Positions 29,016 to 38,890 are shown, counted from the stretch's first letter. The stretch is 64,000 nt of DNA from Halalkalibacter alkaliphilus (GCF_023555415.1 NZ_JAKRYL010000002.1:248001-312000), one strand, 5' to 3'. Numbers and translations: made by a program. Notes: generated by a model from the sequence alone, not told the origin.

Positions 29016-30131
29016 ATGAATGCTCGTAAGCCATTAAAGGTATTGCACGTTGTTGGTGCAATGAACCGTGCTGGAACGGAAACTATGTTAATGAATGTCT
29101 TTCGAAATGTTAACAGAACAAAAGTGCAATTTGATTTTATTTCGTACAGTCAAGAGGATGCTCATTATGACGAAGAAATTAAGCAATTGGGCGGGAAAGT
29201 GATAAAGTTATCAAACACCCAATCAATTAAAGAAATGATAGAAGTAATGAAGAAGCATGGCCCGTATGATGTGGTTCATTCTCATACACTGTTTCATTGC
29301 GGGATTGCTAATATAGCAGCAAAGCTCGCCGGAGTTAAGGTGAGAATTGCACATGCACATACGACCCTCGATAAAAGCGATAGTTTAATTAGAAAACTAT
29401 ATATTCATTCAATGAGAACGGTGATCTCTGGGGTTTCAACGAAGTTACTGGCGTGCAGCAATCAAGCTGGTAGTTATTTATTTGGTAATAAAGTAGTTAA
29501 CAGCAAAAAGTATTCGTTTTTTCCTAATCTTATCGAGTATTCAACGTTTTTAGGTGATCATAAACATGCTGTAACGAGGTTCAAGAAAGAAGCACAATTA
29601 GAAGATAGCTTTGTTATTGGCCATATTGGCAGATTTATTGAACCGAAAAATCATACTTTTTTATTAGATATTCTAAAAAGTACGCTAAATAAAAACAGTA
29701 ACACCAAATTGCTTCTTGTTGGAGACGGTGACCTTCGCAAACAAATTGAAGAAGAAGCAAAAGCAAAAGGCTTATACGAACACATACGATTCGTCGGACT
29801 TAGAGATGATATCCATACTATGTTACATAGCATGGATGTTTTTGTGTTTCCTTCTATTTATGAAGGATTGGGCTTAGTGTTGTTAGAAGCTCAAGCTTGC
29901 AAAGTACCTTGTATTGTTTCTGAAGCGATTCAACCAGAAGCTGACTTACACATGAATTTACTTACAAAATTAAAGCTAGCTGATGGCCCTGATATTTGGG
30001 CAGAGAAAATACTTGAAGCAGCTAACAAAGTAGAGAAAAAGAAATTAGACGTAACCGAAGCATTTGAAAAAAGTGGTTATTCATTACCGGTTGGGATTGA
30101 TAATTTAATGAGTATTTACCAATCGCAATGA
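29016..30131 (+). CDS. Glycosyltransferase family 4 (EpsF-related)
   Basis: A 371-residue GT4 enzyme similar in plan to the one at 23289: VLHVVGAMNRAGTETMLMNV, VVHSHTLFHCGIANIAAKLA, then the donor site FPSIYEGLGLVLLEAQACKVP. It begins 10 bases after epsN. It probably extends the repeat unit; donor sugar unknown. From this point on the locus departs from the B. subtilis eps order. Confidence 0.87.
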   Translation: MNARKPLKVLHVVGAMNRAGTETMLMNVFRNVNRTKVQFDFISYSQEDAHYDEEIKQLGGKVIKLSNTQSIKEMIEVMKKHGPYDVVHSHTLFHCGIANIAAKLAGVKVRIAHAHTTLDKSDSLIRKLYIHSMRTVISGVSTKLLACSNQAGSYLFGNKVVNSKKYSFFPNLIEYSTFLGDHKHAVTRFKKEAQLEDSFVIGHIGRFIEPKNHTFLLDILKSTLNKNSNTKLLLVGDGDLRKQIEEEAKAKGLYEHIRFVGLRDDIHTMLHSMDVFVFPSIYEGLGLVLLEAQACKVPCIVSEAIQPEADLHMNLLTKLKLADGPDIWAEKILEAANKVEKKKLDVTEAFEKSGYSLPVGIDNLMSIYQSQ

Positions 30132-30146
30132 ATAATGGAGGGACAT

Positions 30147-31325
30147 ATGAAGAAGATATTAATCTCCTCATTTGATATGGAGGTTGGCGGAGTAGAAAGA
30201 AGCATGATCAGTATGCTCAATAACTTTGACTATCAAAAGTATGATGTTGATGTCATGCTCTACAGTCATACTGGTGACTTTATGAACCTACTTCCAAGTA
30301 AGCCAAACCTATTAACTGAGTTAAAGCCATATAAAACGTTTCGACTTTCCATAGGAGAAACGTTAAAATCTGGAAACCTTTCATTAGGGCTTGTTAGACT
30401 AATTGCCAAATACAAAGCAAGTCTAAGTAACTCTTCTGAAAGTGGCTATAAGCAAATGCAATATATGTGGAAATATTCATTGCCCTTTCTACCGAAATTA
30501 GAGAAAGAGTATGATGTTGCCATTAGTTACTTATGGCCTCATTATTTCATTGCTAATAAAGTGAAGGCCATAACAAAAATCGCCTGGATCCATACCGACT
30601 TTTCAACAGTAGAAACGAATGTACAGATGGATATTCAAATGTGGGATCAATTTCACTACATTATAGCTGTATCTGAGGAATGTAAAAATTCATTTATTCA
30701 AAAATATCCTAGATTACAAAAGAAAGTTGTAGTCTTAGAGAACATTACTTCTCCAGATATGGTTAGACATTTAGCAAATGAAAAAGTTGAAAATCCAATG
30801 GTTAAGGATCCAAGGTTTAAAATTATTACTGTGGCTAGACTATCCCATGCTAAAGGAATTGACAACGCCGTACATGCATTAAAAGCATTAAAAAATCGAG
30901 GCTATGACAACATAGCTTGGTATGTTGTTGGATATGGCGGAGATGAAGAAATGATAAGAGGGTTGATTGAAAAGAGCGGTCTGGAAGATCACTTCATATT
31001 ATTAGGGAAACAAATCAATCCTTACCCATTTATGAAAGAAGCTGATTTATATGTCCAGCCATCGCGTTATGAGGGAAAAGCTGTAACAGTAGGGGAAGCT
31101 CAAATCCTATCGAAGCCAGTGTTAATCACAAACTATACAACAGCAAATAGCCAAGTAAGAACTGGGTTTGATGGGTGCATTTGCGAAATGTCCATTGAAG
31201 GGATTGCAAATGGTATTGAAGAGCTTTATCTAGATACTCGATTACGAACTAAATTAACACAAAATTGTAAAGCTACAAACTACGGTAATAATGACGAATT
31301 AGAGAAGTTATATCAACTTGTGTAA
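30147..31325 (+). CDS. Glycosyltransferase family 4, member 1 of a related set
   Basis: About 392 residues. It opens KKILISSFDMEVGGVERSMI and ends with a GT4 donor site NPYPFMKEADLYVQPSRYEG. The same opening (GG.E+s..sml) and NPYPF...DLYVQ motif return in the genes at 33996, 35217 and 36486, so these four form a paralogous family within the locus. ATG 30147 has TGGAGGG 7 bases upstream, favouring it over the in-frame ATG 30135. Confidence 0.87.
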   Translation: MKKILISSFDMEVGGVERSMISMLNNFDYQKYDVDVMLYSHTGDFMNLLPSKPNLLTELKPYKTFRLSIGETLKSGNLSLGLVRLIAKYKASLSNSSESGYKQMQYMWKYSLPFLPKLEKEYDVAISYLWPHYFIANKVKAITKIAWIHTDFSTVETNVQMDIQMWDQFHYIIAVSEECKNSFIQKYPRLQKKVVVLENITSPDMVRHLANEKVENPMVKDPRFKIITVARLSHAKGIDNAVHALKALKNRGYDNIAWYVVGYGGDEEMIRGLIEKSGLEDHFILLGKQINPYPFMKEADLYVQPSRYEGKAVTVGEAQILSKPVLITNYTTANSQVRTGFDGCICEMSIEGIANGIEELYLDTRLRTKLTQNCKATNYGNNDELEKLYQLV

Positions 31326-31338
31326 GGAGGGACAAAAC

Positions 31339-32367
31339 ATGCTACCAAAAGTGAGTGTTGTTGTTCCTATCTATAAAGTAGAAAATTATCTTGCTAGATG
31401 CGTAGATAGCATTTTGAATCAAACTTACTTAAATCTTGAGGTGATTCTTGTCAATGATGGTTCTCCTGATCAATGCGGGAAAATGATTGAAGAGTATGCA
31501 GCTAAAGATACTCGCGTCAAAGCAGTTCACAAACAAAACGGCGGTCTATCAGATGCAAGAAATTATGGAATGAAATATGTAACAGGAGAGTATACCCTGT
31601 TTGTTGACAGTGATGATTGGGCCGATCTTTCTATGATTGAGGACATGGTATCGACTAGTTTATCGTTTCAAGCGGATGTCGTGCAATCGGCTTTTTATTA
31701 TGCCTATGAAGATCATTTGTTATTTGATAATAGGTACTATTCCCAAGACGATCCTCCCGTGATCTTAAATAATAAAGAAGTCATGTCTGAGTTAGTCATT
31801 AATGAAAGAGTGAAGAACTTTGCTTGGGGGAAGCTTTATAGAACAAAGCTGATTAAAGATATCCCGTTTAAAAAAGGCGTTCTATTTGAAGATGTGTTCT
31901 GGGCTCATAAGGTGATGCATCAAGTGAACAAGTATGTGATATTAAATCGACCCCAATTCTATTATCTGCAGCGGAGTGACAGCATAGTTGCAACCTATAC
32001 ACCGAGAAACTTAGATATTATCAAAGGGTTAAAAGAAAGGCATTCTTTTATTGAAGGACATTATGAAGGGCTTATTGATGAATCATATAAGGTGATAGTA
32101 AGAACATGTTTAACTCACTTTAACCTTCTTCTATTAAATGGACAAAAGGATAAAGGTGGCATACATAAGCAAGAAATCAAAAACTATATTCAAACTCATG
32201 CTGCACAATTTAATAAAGCTGTAAAGAAGGATAAGGAATTAAAAAAACAATTGGCTTTATTTTTAATTCATCCCTACTTAAATGTTGGTTTCCTTGCAGC
32301 TAAGAAATTATTAAGAAAAATAAAATTGCTCCCAAGACCGATTGGGCTAGAGCGCATTAATACATAG
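31339..32367 (+). CDS. Glycosyltransferase family 2
   Basis: A 342-residue GT-A enzyme: VSVVVPIYKVENYLARCVDS, VNDGSPDQCG, SDARNYGMK and the metal-binding FVDSDDW. The central part NFAWGKLYRTKL is common in capsule GT2 enzymes. ATG 31339 follows AAGGAGGG by 8 bases and is preferred to an upstream in-frame start at 31318. The start region overlaps no other gene but is only 13 bases from the previous stop. Confidence 0.88.
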   Translation: MLPKVSVVVPIYKVENYLARCVDSILNQTYLNLEVILVNDGSPDQCGKMIEEYAAKDTRVKAVHKQNGGLSDARNYGMKYVTGEYTLFVDSDDWADLSMIEDMVSTSLSFQADVVQSAFYYAYEDHLLFDNRYYSQDDPPVILNNKEVMSELVINERVKNFAWGKLYRTKLIKDIPFKKGVLFEDVFWAHKVMHQVNKYVILNRPQFYYLQRSDSIVATYTPRNLDIIKGLKERHSFIEGHYEGLIDESYKVIVRTCLTHFNLLLLNGQKDKGGIHKQEIKNYIQTHAAQFNKAVKKDKELKKQLALFLIHPYLNVGFLAAKKLLRKIKLLPRPIGLERINT

Positions 32368-32381
32368 AGGAGGCATGTTAA

Positions 32382-33569
32382 ATGAATAAGTTAATAGGGA
32401 GCATAAAAACAACACTAGCTCTCTTCCTCATCCATCTATTTAACTGTTTTCCTATTAAGAAAAATAAAATCTTTTTCTTTAGCTATTACGGGAGCCAATA
32501 TGGATGCAATCCAAAATATATAACCGAGTACATTCTTAAAAGTAACGATGCTAAAACATACGATCTAGTATGGGCATTTAATAATCCTAACCTAATTCCA
32601 GAAAAAAATGGAATCCGGAAAGTTAAGGTGATGACAGTAAGATATTTCTACGAATTATGTACATCGAAAGTAATTATTACAAACTTTCGTACTACTGAAC
32701 TATTCGTAAAAAGGAGAGAGCAGTATTATATCCAAACATGGCATAGTTCACTGAGATTAAAACAAATTGAAAAGGATGCTGTGGAATCTCTGCCAGAACA
32801 ATATGTTCAGATGGCAAAAAAAGATTCGCTGAAATGTGATTTGTTATTATCTGGTTGTAAGTATAGTACAGACATCTTTAAAAGAGCATTTTGGTATTCG
32901 GGTGAAATCTTTGAACAAGGCACTCCAAGAAATGACCTTTTAATTCAAAGTAATAAAAGTACAAAAAGAAGGATTTTAAGTTCATTAAATATACCAATAA
33001 ATTCAAAGGTTATCTTATATGCACCAACGTTTAGGAAAGATAATCAATTAGATGTTTATAATCTTGACTATGATAAAGTGTTGGATCAATTACAAAAGAA
33101 ATATGGAGGAGAGTGGACGTTTCTTATCAAGCTCCATCCTCACCTATTGTCTAAATCAAGTGAATTAGTTTATGGCGAAAGGGTTATGGATGTTACGGCA
33201 TACGATGATATTCAAGAATTGTTAAGCATATCTGATGTACTTATAAGTGATTATTCTTCTTTAATGTTTGATTTTAGCTTAACGAAACGACCATGCTTCT
33301 TGTATGTTCCAGACCTTGTCGACTATACAAAAAATGACCGTAGCCTGTATTTTGATATTAATAAACTGCCATTTAAAACCGCTGTTAGCAATAAAGAGCT
33401 GTTACATAAAATAGAAAACTTCAGTAGCGAAGAGTATCAAAAAGATCTATCTAGATTTCAAAAAAGTGTAGGTTCATTTGAGAACGGAGAAGCTTGTAAA
33501 CACGTAAAGGAAAAACTAGATGAAGTTTGCTTTAACAAGAAAAGGAGGGAATTACATGAAGCCGTATAA
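32382..33569 (+). CDS. CDP-glycerol:polyglycan glycerophosphotransferase (TagB/TagF family)
   Basis: A 395-residue peripheral membrane enzyme of the CDP-glycerol glycerophosphotransferase family. Typical motifs are IQTWHSSLRLKQIEKDA, LYAPTFRKDN, LIKLHPHL and ISDYSSLMFDFSLTKRPCFL. Enzymes of this family transfer glycerol phosphate from CDP-glycerol onto wall teichoic acid or capsular chains. The TagD-like gene that follows (overlap 14 bases) would make the CDP-glycerol, so the pair likely adds glycerol phosphate to the polymer built by this locus. Confidence 0.88.
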   Translation: MNKLIGSIKTTLALFLIHLFNCFPIKKNKIFFFSYYGSQYGCNPKYITEYILKSNDAKTYDLVWAFNNPNLIPEKNGIRKVKVMTVRYFYELCTSKVIITNFRTTELFVKRREQYYIQTWHSSLRLKQIEKDAVESLPEQYVQMAKKDSLKCDLLLSGCKYSTDIFKRAFWYSGEIFEQGTPRNDLLIQSNKSTKRRILSSLNIPINSKVILYAPTFRKDNQLDVYNLDYDKVLDQLQKKYGGEWTFLIKLHPHLLSKSSELVYGERVMDVTAYDDIQELLSISDVLISDYSSLMFDFSLTKRPCFLYVPDLVDYTKNDRSLYFDINKLPFKTAVSNKELLHKIENFSSEEYQKDLSRFQKSVGSFENGEACKHVKEKLDEVCFNKKRRELHEAV

Positions 33570-33975
33570 AATTGGGTACACCACAGGAGTTTTTGATTTG
33601 TTTCATGTTGGACACTTAAATATATTAAAAAAAGCAAAAGAGCAATGCGACTACTTAATCGTAGGCGTTAGTACAGACGAATTAGTAATGAGCTACAAAA
33701 AGAAACAGCCAGTTATACCACATAATGAAAGAATGGAGATTGTTGAGGGAATCAAATATGTAGATAAAGTAGTTCCACAAGTGCATCGTGATAAGTATGC
33801 TGCTTGGGAACAAATTCAATTTGATGTGATGTTTGTCGGAGATGATTGGAAAGGGAGCCCTCTTTTTAATGAGGTTGAAACTAAGTTTAATAAAGCTGGA
33901 GTGGAGCTGGTGTTTTTTCCTTATACGAAGGGAGTTTCTTCGACGATTGTGAAGGAGAAGCTTGAAATAGTTTAA
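33556..33975 (+). CDS. Glycerol-3-phosphate cytidylyltransferase, TagD-like
   Basis: A 139-residue cytidylyltransferase forming CDP-glycerol from CTP and glycerol 3-phosphate. It carries GYTTGVFDLFHVGHLNILKK (HxGH nucleotide site), then MFVGDDWKGSP. The C-terminal motif reads YTKGVSSTIVKEK where TagD usually has RTxGISTT, a small divergence. ATG 33556 follows AAAAGGAGGG and lies inside the end of the preceding gene; the longer in-frame start at 33520 lacks a ribosome site. Confidence 0.9.
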   Translation: MKPYKIGYTTGVFDLFHVGHLNILKKAKEQCDYLIVGVSTDELVMSYKKKQPVIPHNERMEIVEGIKYVDKVVPQVHRDKYAAWEQIQFDVMFVGDDWKGSPLFNEVETKFNKAGVELVFFPYTKGVSSTIVKEKLEIV

Positions 33976-33995
33976 AAAACATGGAGATTGATACA

Positions 33996-35189
33996 ATGAA
34001 GAAGAAAAAATTATTGTTTGTGATTGAATCTTTGGATTGTGCAGGAGCGGAGAAGAGTTTAGTCACTTTATTATCTTTGCTCGATTATTCTAAGTATCAA
34101 GTCGATTTAATGCTTTTTGCACATGGAACAGTGTTGGAAAAGTTAGTCCCTAAAGAAGTTAATATATTAACTCCATTGGAATACACAACATTTTCTAATC
34201 TAAGTTTAAAGAATGCCCTTGTAAACTCAATCAAGAAATCTAATTTTAAAATGTTAACTTCAAGAATGAAATTTTCTCTCAAAATACGAAAAAACAATTA
34301 TAAAAATGCTCAAAAAGCACGCTTATTTTGGCAGTATGCTTCGAAGGTGATAGAAACTAACCCTACATTCTATGACATTGCCATTAGTTATTCCCAAGGG
34401 ATCCCAACATTCTATGTTTCTGAAAAGATAAAAGCAAAGAAAAAAATCGCATGGGTAAATGTTAGTTACAAACTCGATGAGCTAGAGAAAAGATTTCAGC
34501 AGAAATTTTATAATACGTTCGATAAAATTGTTGCAGTTTCCGATTCTACAAAGGATATATTTTTAGAAACCTTTCCAGACTATACAAATAAAGTCAAAGT
34601 CTTATATGACATTAACGATCCCGGATTTATAACAAAAATGGCTGAATTAGACGGAGGATTTGAGGACGATTTTGATGGCATCAAAATTTTAACAATTGGT
34701 AGACTGGCTAATCAAAAAGGTTATGATATTGCAATAGAAGCATGTAAGAAACTGAAAGAAGAAGGTATTAACTTCAAATGGTATGCGTTAGGAAAAGGCC
34801 CATTAAAAGAAGAGATCGAACAATCTATCAAAGAAAACCATTTATCTGATCACTTTATTCTATTAGGTGTAAAAGCGAATCCATATCCATACATTAAACA
34901 TGCTGATTTATATGTACAAACCTCAAAATTTGAAGGCTTTGGTCTTGCTATTGCAGAAGCTCGAATGCTGAATGTACCAGTCGTTACAACTAGGTTTGAT
35001 GCTGTATACAATCAAATGGTTCATGGGAAAAATGGCCTTGTTGTGGATATGAATCCAGCAGCTGTAGCAAATGGGATTATGAAGGTTCTACAAGATGATA
35101 ATCTTAAAGAAAACATTGTAAAGTATTTGAAAGTAGAAAAGAAAGGTAATGTCGAAGAGCTAGAAAAATTTTATCAATTAATCGGATAA
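33996..35189 (+). CDS. Glycosyltransferase family 4, member 2 of the related set
   Basis: About 397 residues, opening KKLLFVIESLDCAGAEKSLV, with the donor site NPYPYIKHADLYVQTSKFEG and LAIAEARMLNVPVVTTRFD. It is clearly related to the genes at 30147, 35217 and 36486. ATG 33996 has TGGAG upstream and is preferred to the in-frame ATG at 33981. It starts 20 bases after the TagD-like gene. Confidence 0.87.
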   Translation: MKKKKLLFVIESLDCAGAEKSLVTLLSLLDYSKYQVDLMLFAHGTVLEKLVPKEVNILTPLEYTTFSNLSLKNALVNSIKKSNFKMLTSRMKFSLKIRKNNYKNAQKARLFWQYASKVIETNPTFYDIAISYSQGIPTFYVSEKIKAKKKIAWVNVSYKLDELEKRFQQKFYNTFDKIVAVSDSTKDIFLETFPDYTNKVKVLYDINDPGFITKMAELDGGFEDDFDGIKILTIGRLANQKGYDIAIEACKKLKEEGINFKWYALGKGPLKEEIEQSIKENHLSDHFILLGVKANPYPYIKHADLYVQTSKFEGFGLAIAEARMLNVPVVTTRFDAVYNQMVHGKNGLVVDMNPAAVANGIMKVLQDDNLKENIVKYLKVEKKGNVEELEKFYQLIG

Positions 35190-35216
35190 ATTTATATCGA
35201 AAGAGTGTAATGCCTA

Positions 35217-36398
35217 ATGAAGAAAAAAATAATATTCATGGTAAAAAATATGAATATCGGTGGAACTGAAAAAGCATTACTGAACATGATAGCTGAAATG
35301 CCTATAGATGAATATGATATAACAATATTTATGCTAGAGGAGTATGGCGGTTTCTTAAATGATATTCCAAGCAGCGTCAACGTTGAATATTTTAATGGGT
35401 TTAAGGAAATAAAAGATGCTCTAAATAATCCTCCTCTCTTAACGGCTAAGAGCTTATTAAAGAAAGGTAAAGTAATCAAGGCATGTCAAATTGCAGTCAT
35501 ACACATTCTATCCAAAGCAACTAGAGATCGAAGTCATTTCTTCAAATATTTATTAAAGGATCATCCAAAACTGAATCAAGAGTATGATATCGCGGTAGCT
35601 TATGCTGGTCCAATGGATCTCATAAGCTATTTTGTCGTCCATAAAATGAAAGCAGCAAAGAAGATTCAATGGATTCACTTTGATATTTCGAAAATAGGAT
35701 TTGACCAAAAATTTGCATCAAAGCTCTACCCAAAATTCGATGAGATCTTTGCAGTTTCAAATGAAGCTAAAAATGTCCTGGTGAATCAGCTTCCTGAATT
35801 AAAGGGGAAATTCTATACGTTTTATAATGTTTTATCAAAGAATCAAATAGTTACTTTAGCATCAAAAGAAAAAGGTTTTGATGACATTTTTAATGGAGTG
35901 AGAATTCTAACTGTTGGTCGCTTAAGCAAAGAAAAGGGGCAAGATCTCACTATTCCTGTATTAGCGAAGCTAAAAGAAAATGGGTATAACGTTAAGTGGT
36001 ATTGCCTTGGTGAGGGGCATGCGAGAATGGAGTATGAACAACTTATTAAACAGTATGAGGTTGAAAATGATTTTATCTTAATAGGAAGTCAATCTAATCC
36101 TTATCCTTTTATGAAAGAGTGTGATGTATATGTACAATCGTCTCGTCATGAAGGATATTGTATAACACTAGCAGAAGCCAGATGCTTTTCTAACCCAATT
36201 GTTAGTACGAAATTTACTGGGGCAGAAGAACAGATCACTCATAACCACACGGGTTTAATTGTGAATTTTGATGAGGAAGAGATGTATCAAGCAATCAAAA
36301 AAATATTAGATGACGAAATATTAAAAAATAAGCTCAAAAAAAATCTTAGCAATGAAATTGTTGATTCGACAAAAGAAATAGAAAAACTTTCAAGCTAA
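35217..36398 (+). CDS. Glycosyltransferase family 4, member 3 of the related set
   Basis: A 393-residue GT4 enzyme opening KKIIFMVKNMNIGGTEKALL, donor site NPYPFMKECDVYVQSSRHEG followed by YCITLAEARC. It is most similar to the gene at 36486 (shared IQWIHFDISK/ISWVHFDVSK, GRLSKEKGQD and WYCLGEG/WYCVGEG). A tandem duplication is likely. A hairpin with a weak T-rich tail lies after its stop. Confidence 0.87.
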   Translation: MKKKIIFMVKNMNIGGTEKALLNMIAEMPIDEYDITIFMLEEYGGFLNDIPSSVNVEYFNGFKEIKDALNNPPLLTAKSLLKKGKVIKACQIAVIHILSKATRDRSHFFKYLLKDHPKLNQEYDIAVAYAGPMDLISYFVVHKMKAAKKIQWIHFDISKIGFDQKFASKLYPKFDEIFAVSNEAKNVLVNQLPELKGKFYTFYNVLSKNQIVTLASKEKGFDDIFNGVRILTVGRLSKEKGQDLTIPVLAKLKENGYNVKWYCLGEGHARMEYEQLIKQYEVENDFILIGSQSNPYPFMKECDVYVQSSRHEGYCITLAEARCFSNPIVSTKFTGAEEQITHNHTGLIVNFDEEEMYQAIKKILDDEILKNKLKKNLSNEIVDSTKEIEKLSS

Positions 36399-36405
36399 TT
36401 TAATT

Positions 36406-36447
36406 AGTAAGTCTCAAATAGTATTTTTATACTGTTTGAGACTTACT
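36406..36447 (+). terminator. Hairpin between two GT4 paralogues
   Basis: A 13-bp stem (36406-36418 with 36435-36447) with further partial pairing inside. The downstream sequence TAATTAATAATTATT lacks a T-run, so it may be an attenuator or RNA-processing site rather than a full terminator. Confidence 0.55.
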
Positions 36448-36485
36448 TAATTAATAATTATTCCATTTTTTAAGAGGTGGCCATA

Positions 36486-37691
36486 ATGAAGAAAATATTA
36501 TTCATGCTTAGCAGTATGAATATTGGTGGTGTAGAAAAGTCATTGCTTTCACTTTTATCTGTCATGCCAAAAGACCAATATGATATTACAGTTTTACTTT
36601 TAGAGAAAAAAGGTGGTTTCTTGAAGGAAATTCCAGACTGGGTGAAAGTAGAGGAAGCTACTTGGTTTAAAGAGATTAAGCCTGTTATTATGCAGCCACC
36701 TCAACAAACAGTCAAAGATTATTACTTAAGAAAACAATTTATAAGAATTCCGAGTTTTGTGTGTTCTTATTTAGTGTCGAAATACCTTGATAACAGATAT
36801 TTATTTTACAAAGAAGTATTAAAAAGTGTTCCTATAAAAGAAACAACATATGATGTTGCCATTTCATATCAAGGACCAACAGATATTATTGATTATTATA
36901 TAGCCAATAAAGTAACAGCGCAGAAGAAAATTTCGTGGGTTCACTTTGATGTTTCTAAACATTTAATCAATGAGAGACTATATAAAAAACTATACATTCA
37001 ATATGACAAAATCTTTGCGGTTTCTAATGAGGCTAGTAAAAAATTAATAGAGAAAATCCCTAATATAGAAAGCAAAACTGATGTCTTTATGAATGTTATA
37101 TCTAAAGAACTAATTAGAGAAATGGCACAAAGATCTGTTGAATTTGATGATGACTTTAAAGGAATAAAGATCGTGACCGTCGGACGACTTTCAAAGGAAA
37201 AGGGGCAAGACATAGCCATAAAAGTATTAGCAAAACTTCGGAAAGAAGGCTATAACGTTCGGTGGTATTGTGTTGGGGAGGGTAATGCTAGGAAAGGTTA
37301 TGAAAAGTTAATAGAAGAAAATGGAGTAAGCAATGATTTTATATTACTTGGAGCAAAAGTAAACCCATATCCGTTCATTGAGAAATCAGACATTTATGTT
37401 CAAACATCCAGACATGAGGGGTATTGTTTAACTTTATCAGAAGCTAAGAGTTTAAATAAGCCGATTGTTACGACTGATTTTGTAGGTGCTTTTGAACAAA
37501 TCAACGATCAGTGCAATGGATATATTGTTAAAAGTAATGATGAAGAAATATATGAGAAAGTTAAATATTTAATCGAAAATAGAAAAGAACGATCAAGATT
37601 AATTGCAAATTTAATAAAAGATAAAGCTAAGTTGAAAAATGAGAGCAAAAAGCTGGATAGTTTTATTAATAGAAAGGAATTTGTAGGATGA
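36486..37691 (+). CDS. Glycosyltransferase family 4, member 4 of the related set
   Basis: About 401 residues, opening KKILFMLSSMNIGGVEKSLL, donor site NPYPFIEKSDIYVQTSRHEG then YCLTLSEAKS. It closely follows its relative at 35217. ATG 36486 follows AGAGGTGG by about 6 bases; GTG 36477 lies within that site. Its stop overlaps the next start by 4 bases (ATGA type), so the two are translationally coupled. Confidence 0.87.
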   Translation: MKKILFMLSSMNIGGVEKSLLSLLSVMPKDQYDITVLLLEKKGGFLKEIPDWVKVEEATWFKEIKPVIMQPPQQTVKDYYLRKQFIRIPSFVCSYLVSKYLDNRYLFYKEVLKSVPIKETTYDVAISYQGPTDIIDYYIANKVTAQKKISWVHFDVSKHLINERLYKKLYIQYDKIFAVSNEASKKLIEKIPNIESKTDVFMNVISKELIREMAQRSVEFDDDFKGIKIVTVGRLSKEKGQDIAIKVLAKLRKEGYNVRWYCVGEGNARKGYEKLIEENGVSNDFILLGAKVNPYPFIEKSDIYVQTSRHEGYCLTLSEAKSLNKPIVTTDFVGAFEQINDQCNGYIVKSNDEEIYEKVKYLIENRKERSRLIANLIKDKAKLKNESKKLDSFINRKEFVG

Positions 37692-38722
37692 ATCCTAAGA
37701 TAAGTATCATTGTTCCAATATATAATGTTGAAAAGTACTTGAAGCAATGTATAGATTCAATTTTAGCTCAAACTTTTAAAGATTTTGAACTAATACTCGT
37801 AAATGATGGCTCACCAGATAATTGTGGTGAAATTTGTGAAAAATATGCCAAGAATGATAATAGAGTAATTGTTATACATAAAAAAAATAATGGTGTTTCA
37901 TCAGCTAGGAATAGCGGGATAGAAATTGCTAAGGGAGAGTATGTAGGATTTGTTGATCCAGATGATACTGTTGAAAAAAACATGTATGAAAGATTAATTG
38001 ATACAGCGATAACCTTTAATGCAGAGATAGTTGTTAGCCCGATCACTATTATTAACCACAAAAATAATACAAACAACGTAACACCTATTTGGAAAAATGT
38101 TAATTGTATTATTAATAATAAAGAAATAGTTGAAGAGATAATCCCTTCATTGATACAAAACAAAACCTACAGTCTAGTATCAAGTGTTAATAAACTTTAT
38201 AAAACATCAATATTTAATGATTTTAATATAATATTTGATGAGAATAAGAATCACAGTGAAGATGCACGTTTCAATTTTACATTATTACCACTTATTAAGA
38301 ATTTAGTGTTTATCGAACAACCTTTATATAACTACAATATTTATCCAAGAGATTCTTTAACTCAGACATTTAGGGAAGATTTGTATAGAGATGTTCTAGA
38401 TAATAAAATATTTATGTTAAATTTATGTGAAAAATATAATCTTGAAAATTACATACCTGAAGTAAAAAGGCATTATACTAATGTTACTTTGAATTACTTG
38501 CAAGAAATTGTAAAAAGCACCATTCCAGTGAATCGAAAATATGAAATAATATCTGAAGTATTGAATGAAAAAGAATTTTATGAGGACATTGAAGAATATA
38601 AGGCTCCTTCAATATTTATTAATATATTAAAGAAAATATGTCTAAAAAAAAATGAAAAATTACTTTTCAAAACTATTTATTATAAAATAAGAATTAAAAA
38701 ATATTCTAGAAAACCTTCTTAA
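37688..38722 (+). CDS. Glycosyltransferase family 2
   Basis: A 344-residue GT-A enzyme: ISIIVPIYNVEKYLKQCIDS, VNDGSPDNCGEICEKYA, SSARNSGIE and FVDPDDT as the DxD site. The remainder is rich in Asn, Ile and Lys and very AT-rich at the DNA level, unlike the core eps genes, which suggests acquisition from another source. It overlaps the preceding GT4 gene by 4 bases. Confidence 0.87.
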   Translation: MNPKISIIVPIYNVEKYLKQCIDSILAQTFKDFELILVNDGSPDNCGEICEKYAKNDNRVIVIHKKNNGVSSARNSGIEIAKGEYVGFVDPDDTVEKNMYERLIDTAITFNAEIVVSPITIINHKNNTNNVTPIWKNVNCIINNKEIVEEIIPSLIQNKTYSLVSSVNKLYKTSIFNDFNIIFDENKNHSEDARFNFTLLPLIKNLVFIEQPLYNYNIYPRDSLTQTFREDLYRDVLDNKIFMLNLCEKYNLENYIPEVKRHYTNVTLNYLQEIVKSTIPVNRKYEIISEVLNEKEFYEDIEEYKAPSIFINILKKICLKKNEKLLFKTIYYKIRIKKYSRKPS

Positions 38723-38811
38723 ATAATTTTTCCAAACGATGTTTGAAATTTTTAATAATTTTTTAGGAACTAAGGATTGTGACAATTGAACAGTTAAATT
38801 ATGTTAAATAT

Positions 38812-38890
38812 AATGAAATATATAAATTTCATTAAAACAAAAAGCAATATCTCTTAACAGATATGAAAAATAAGAATGATATATTTCATT
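38812..38890. repeat. AT-rich inverted repeats before the ABC flippase gene
   Basis: AATGAAATATAT (38812-38823) is complementary to ATATATTTCATT (38879-38890). The first arm can instead form a tight hairpin with ATTTCATT at 38826-38833. The two foldings exclude each other. The 224-base gap 38723-38946 shows no other feature. Confidence 0.5.
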
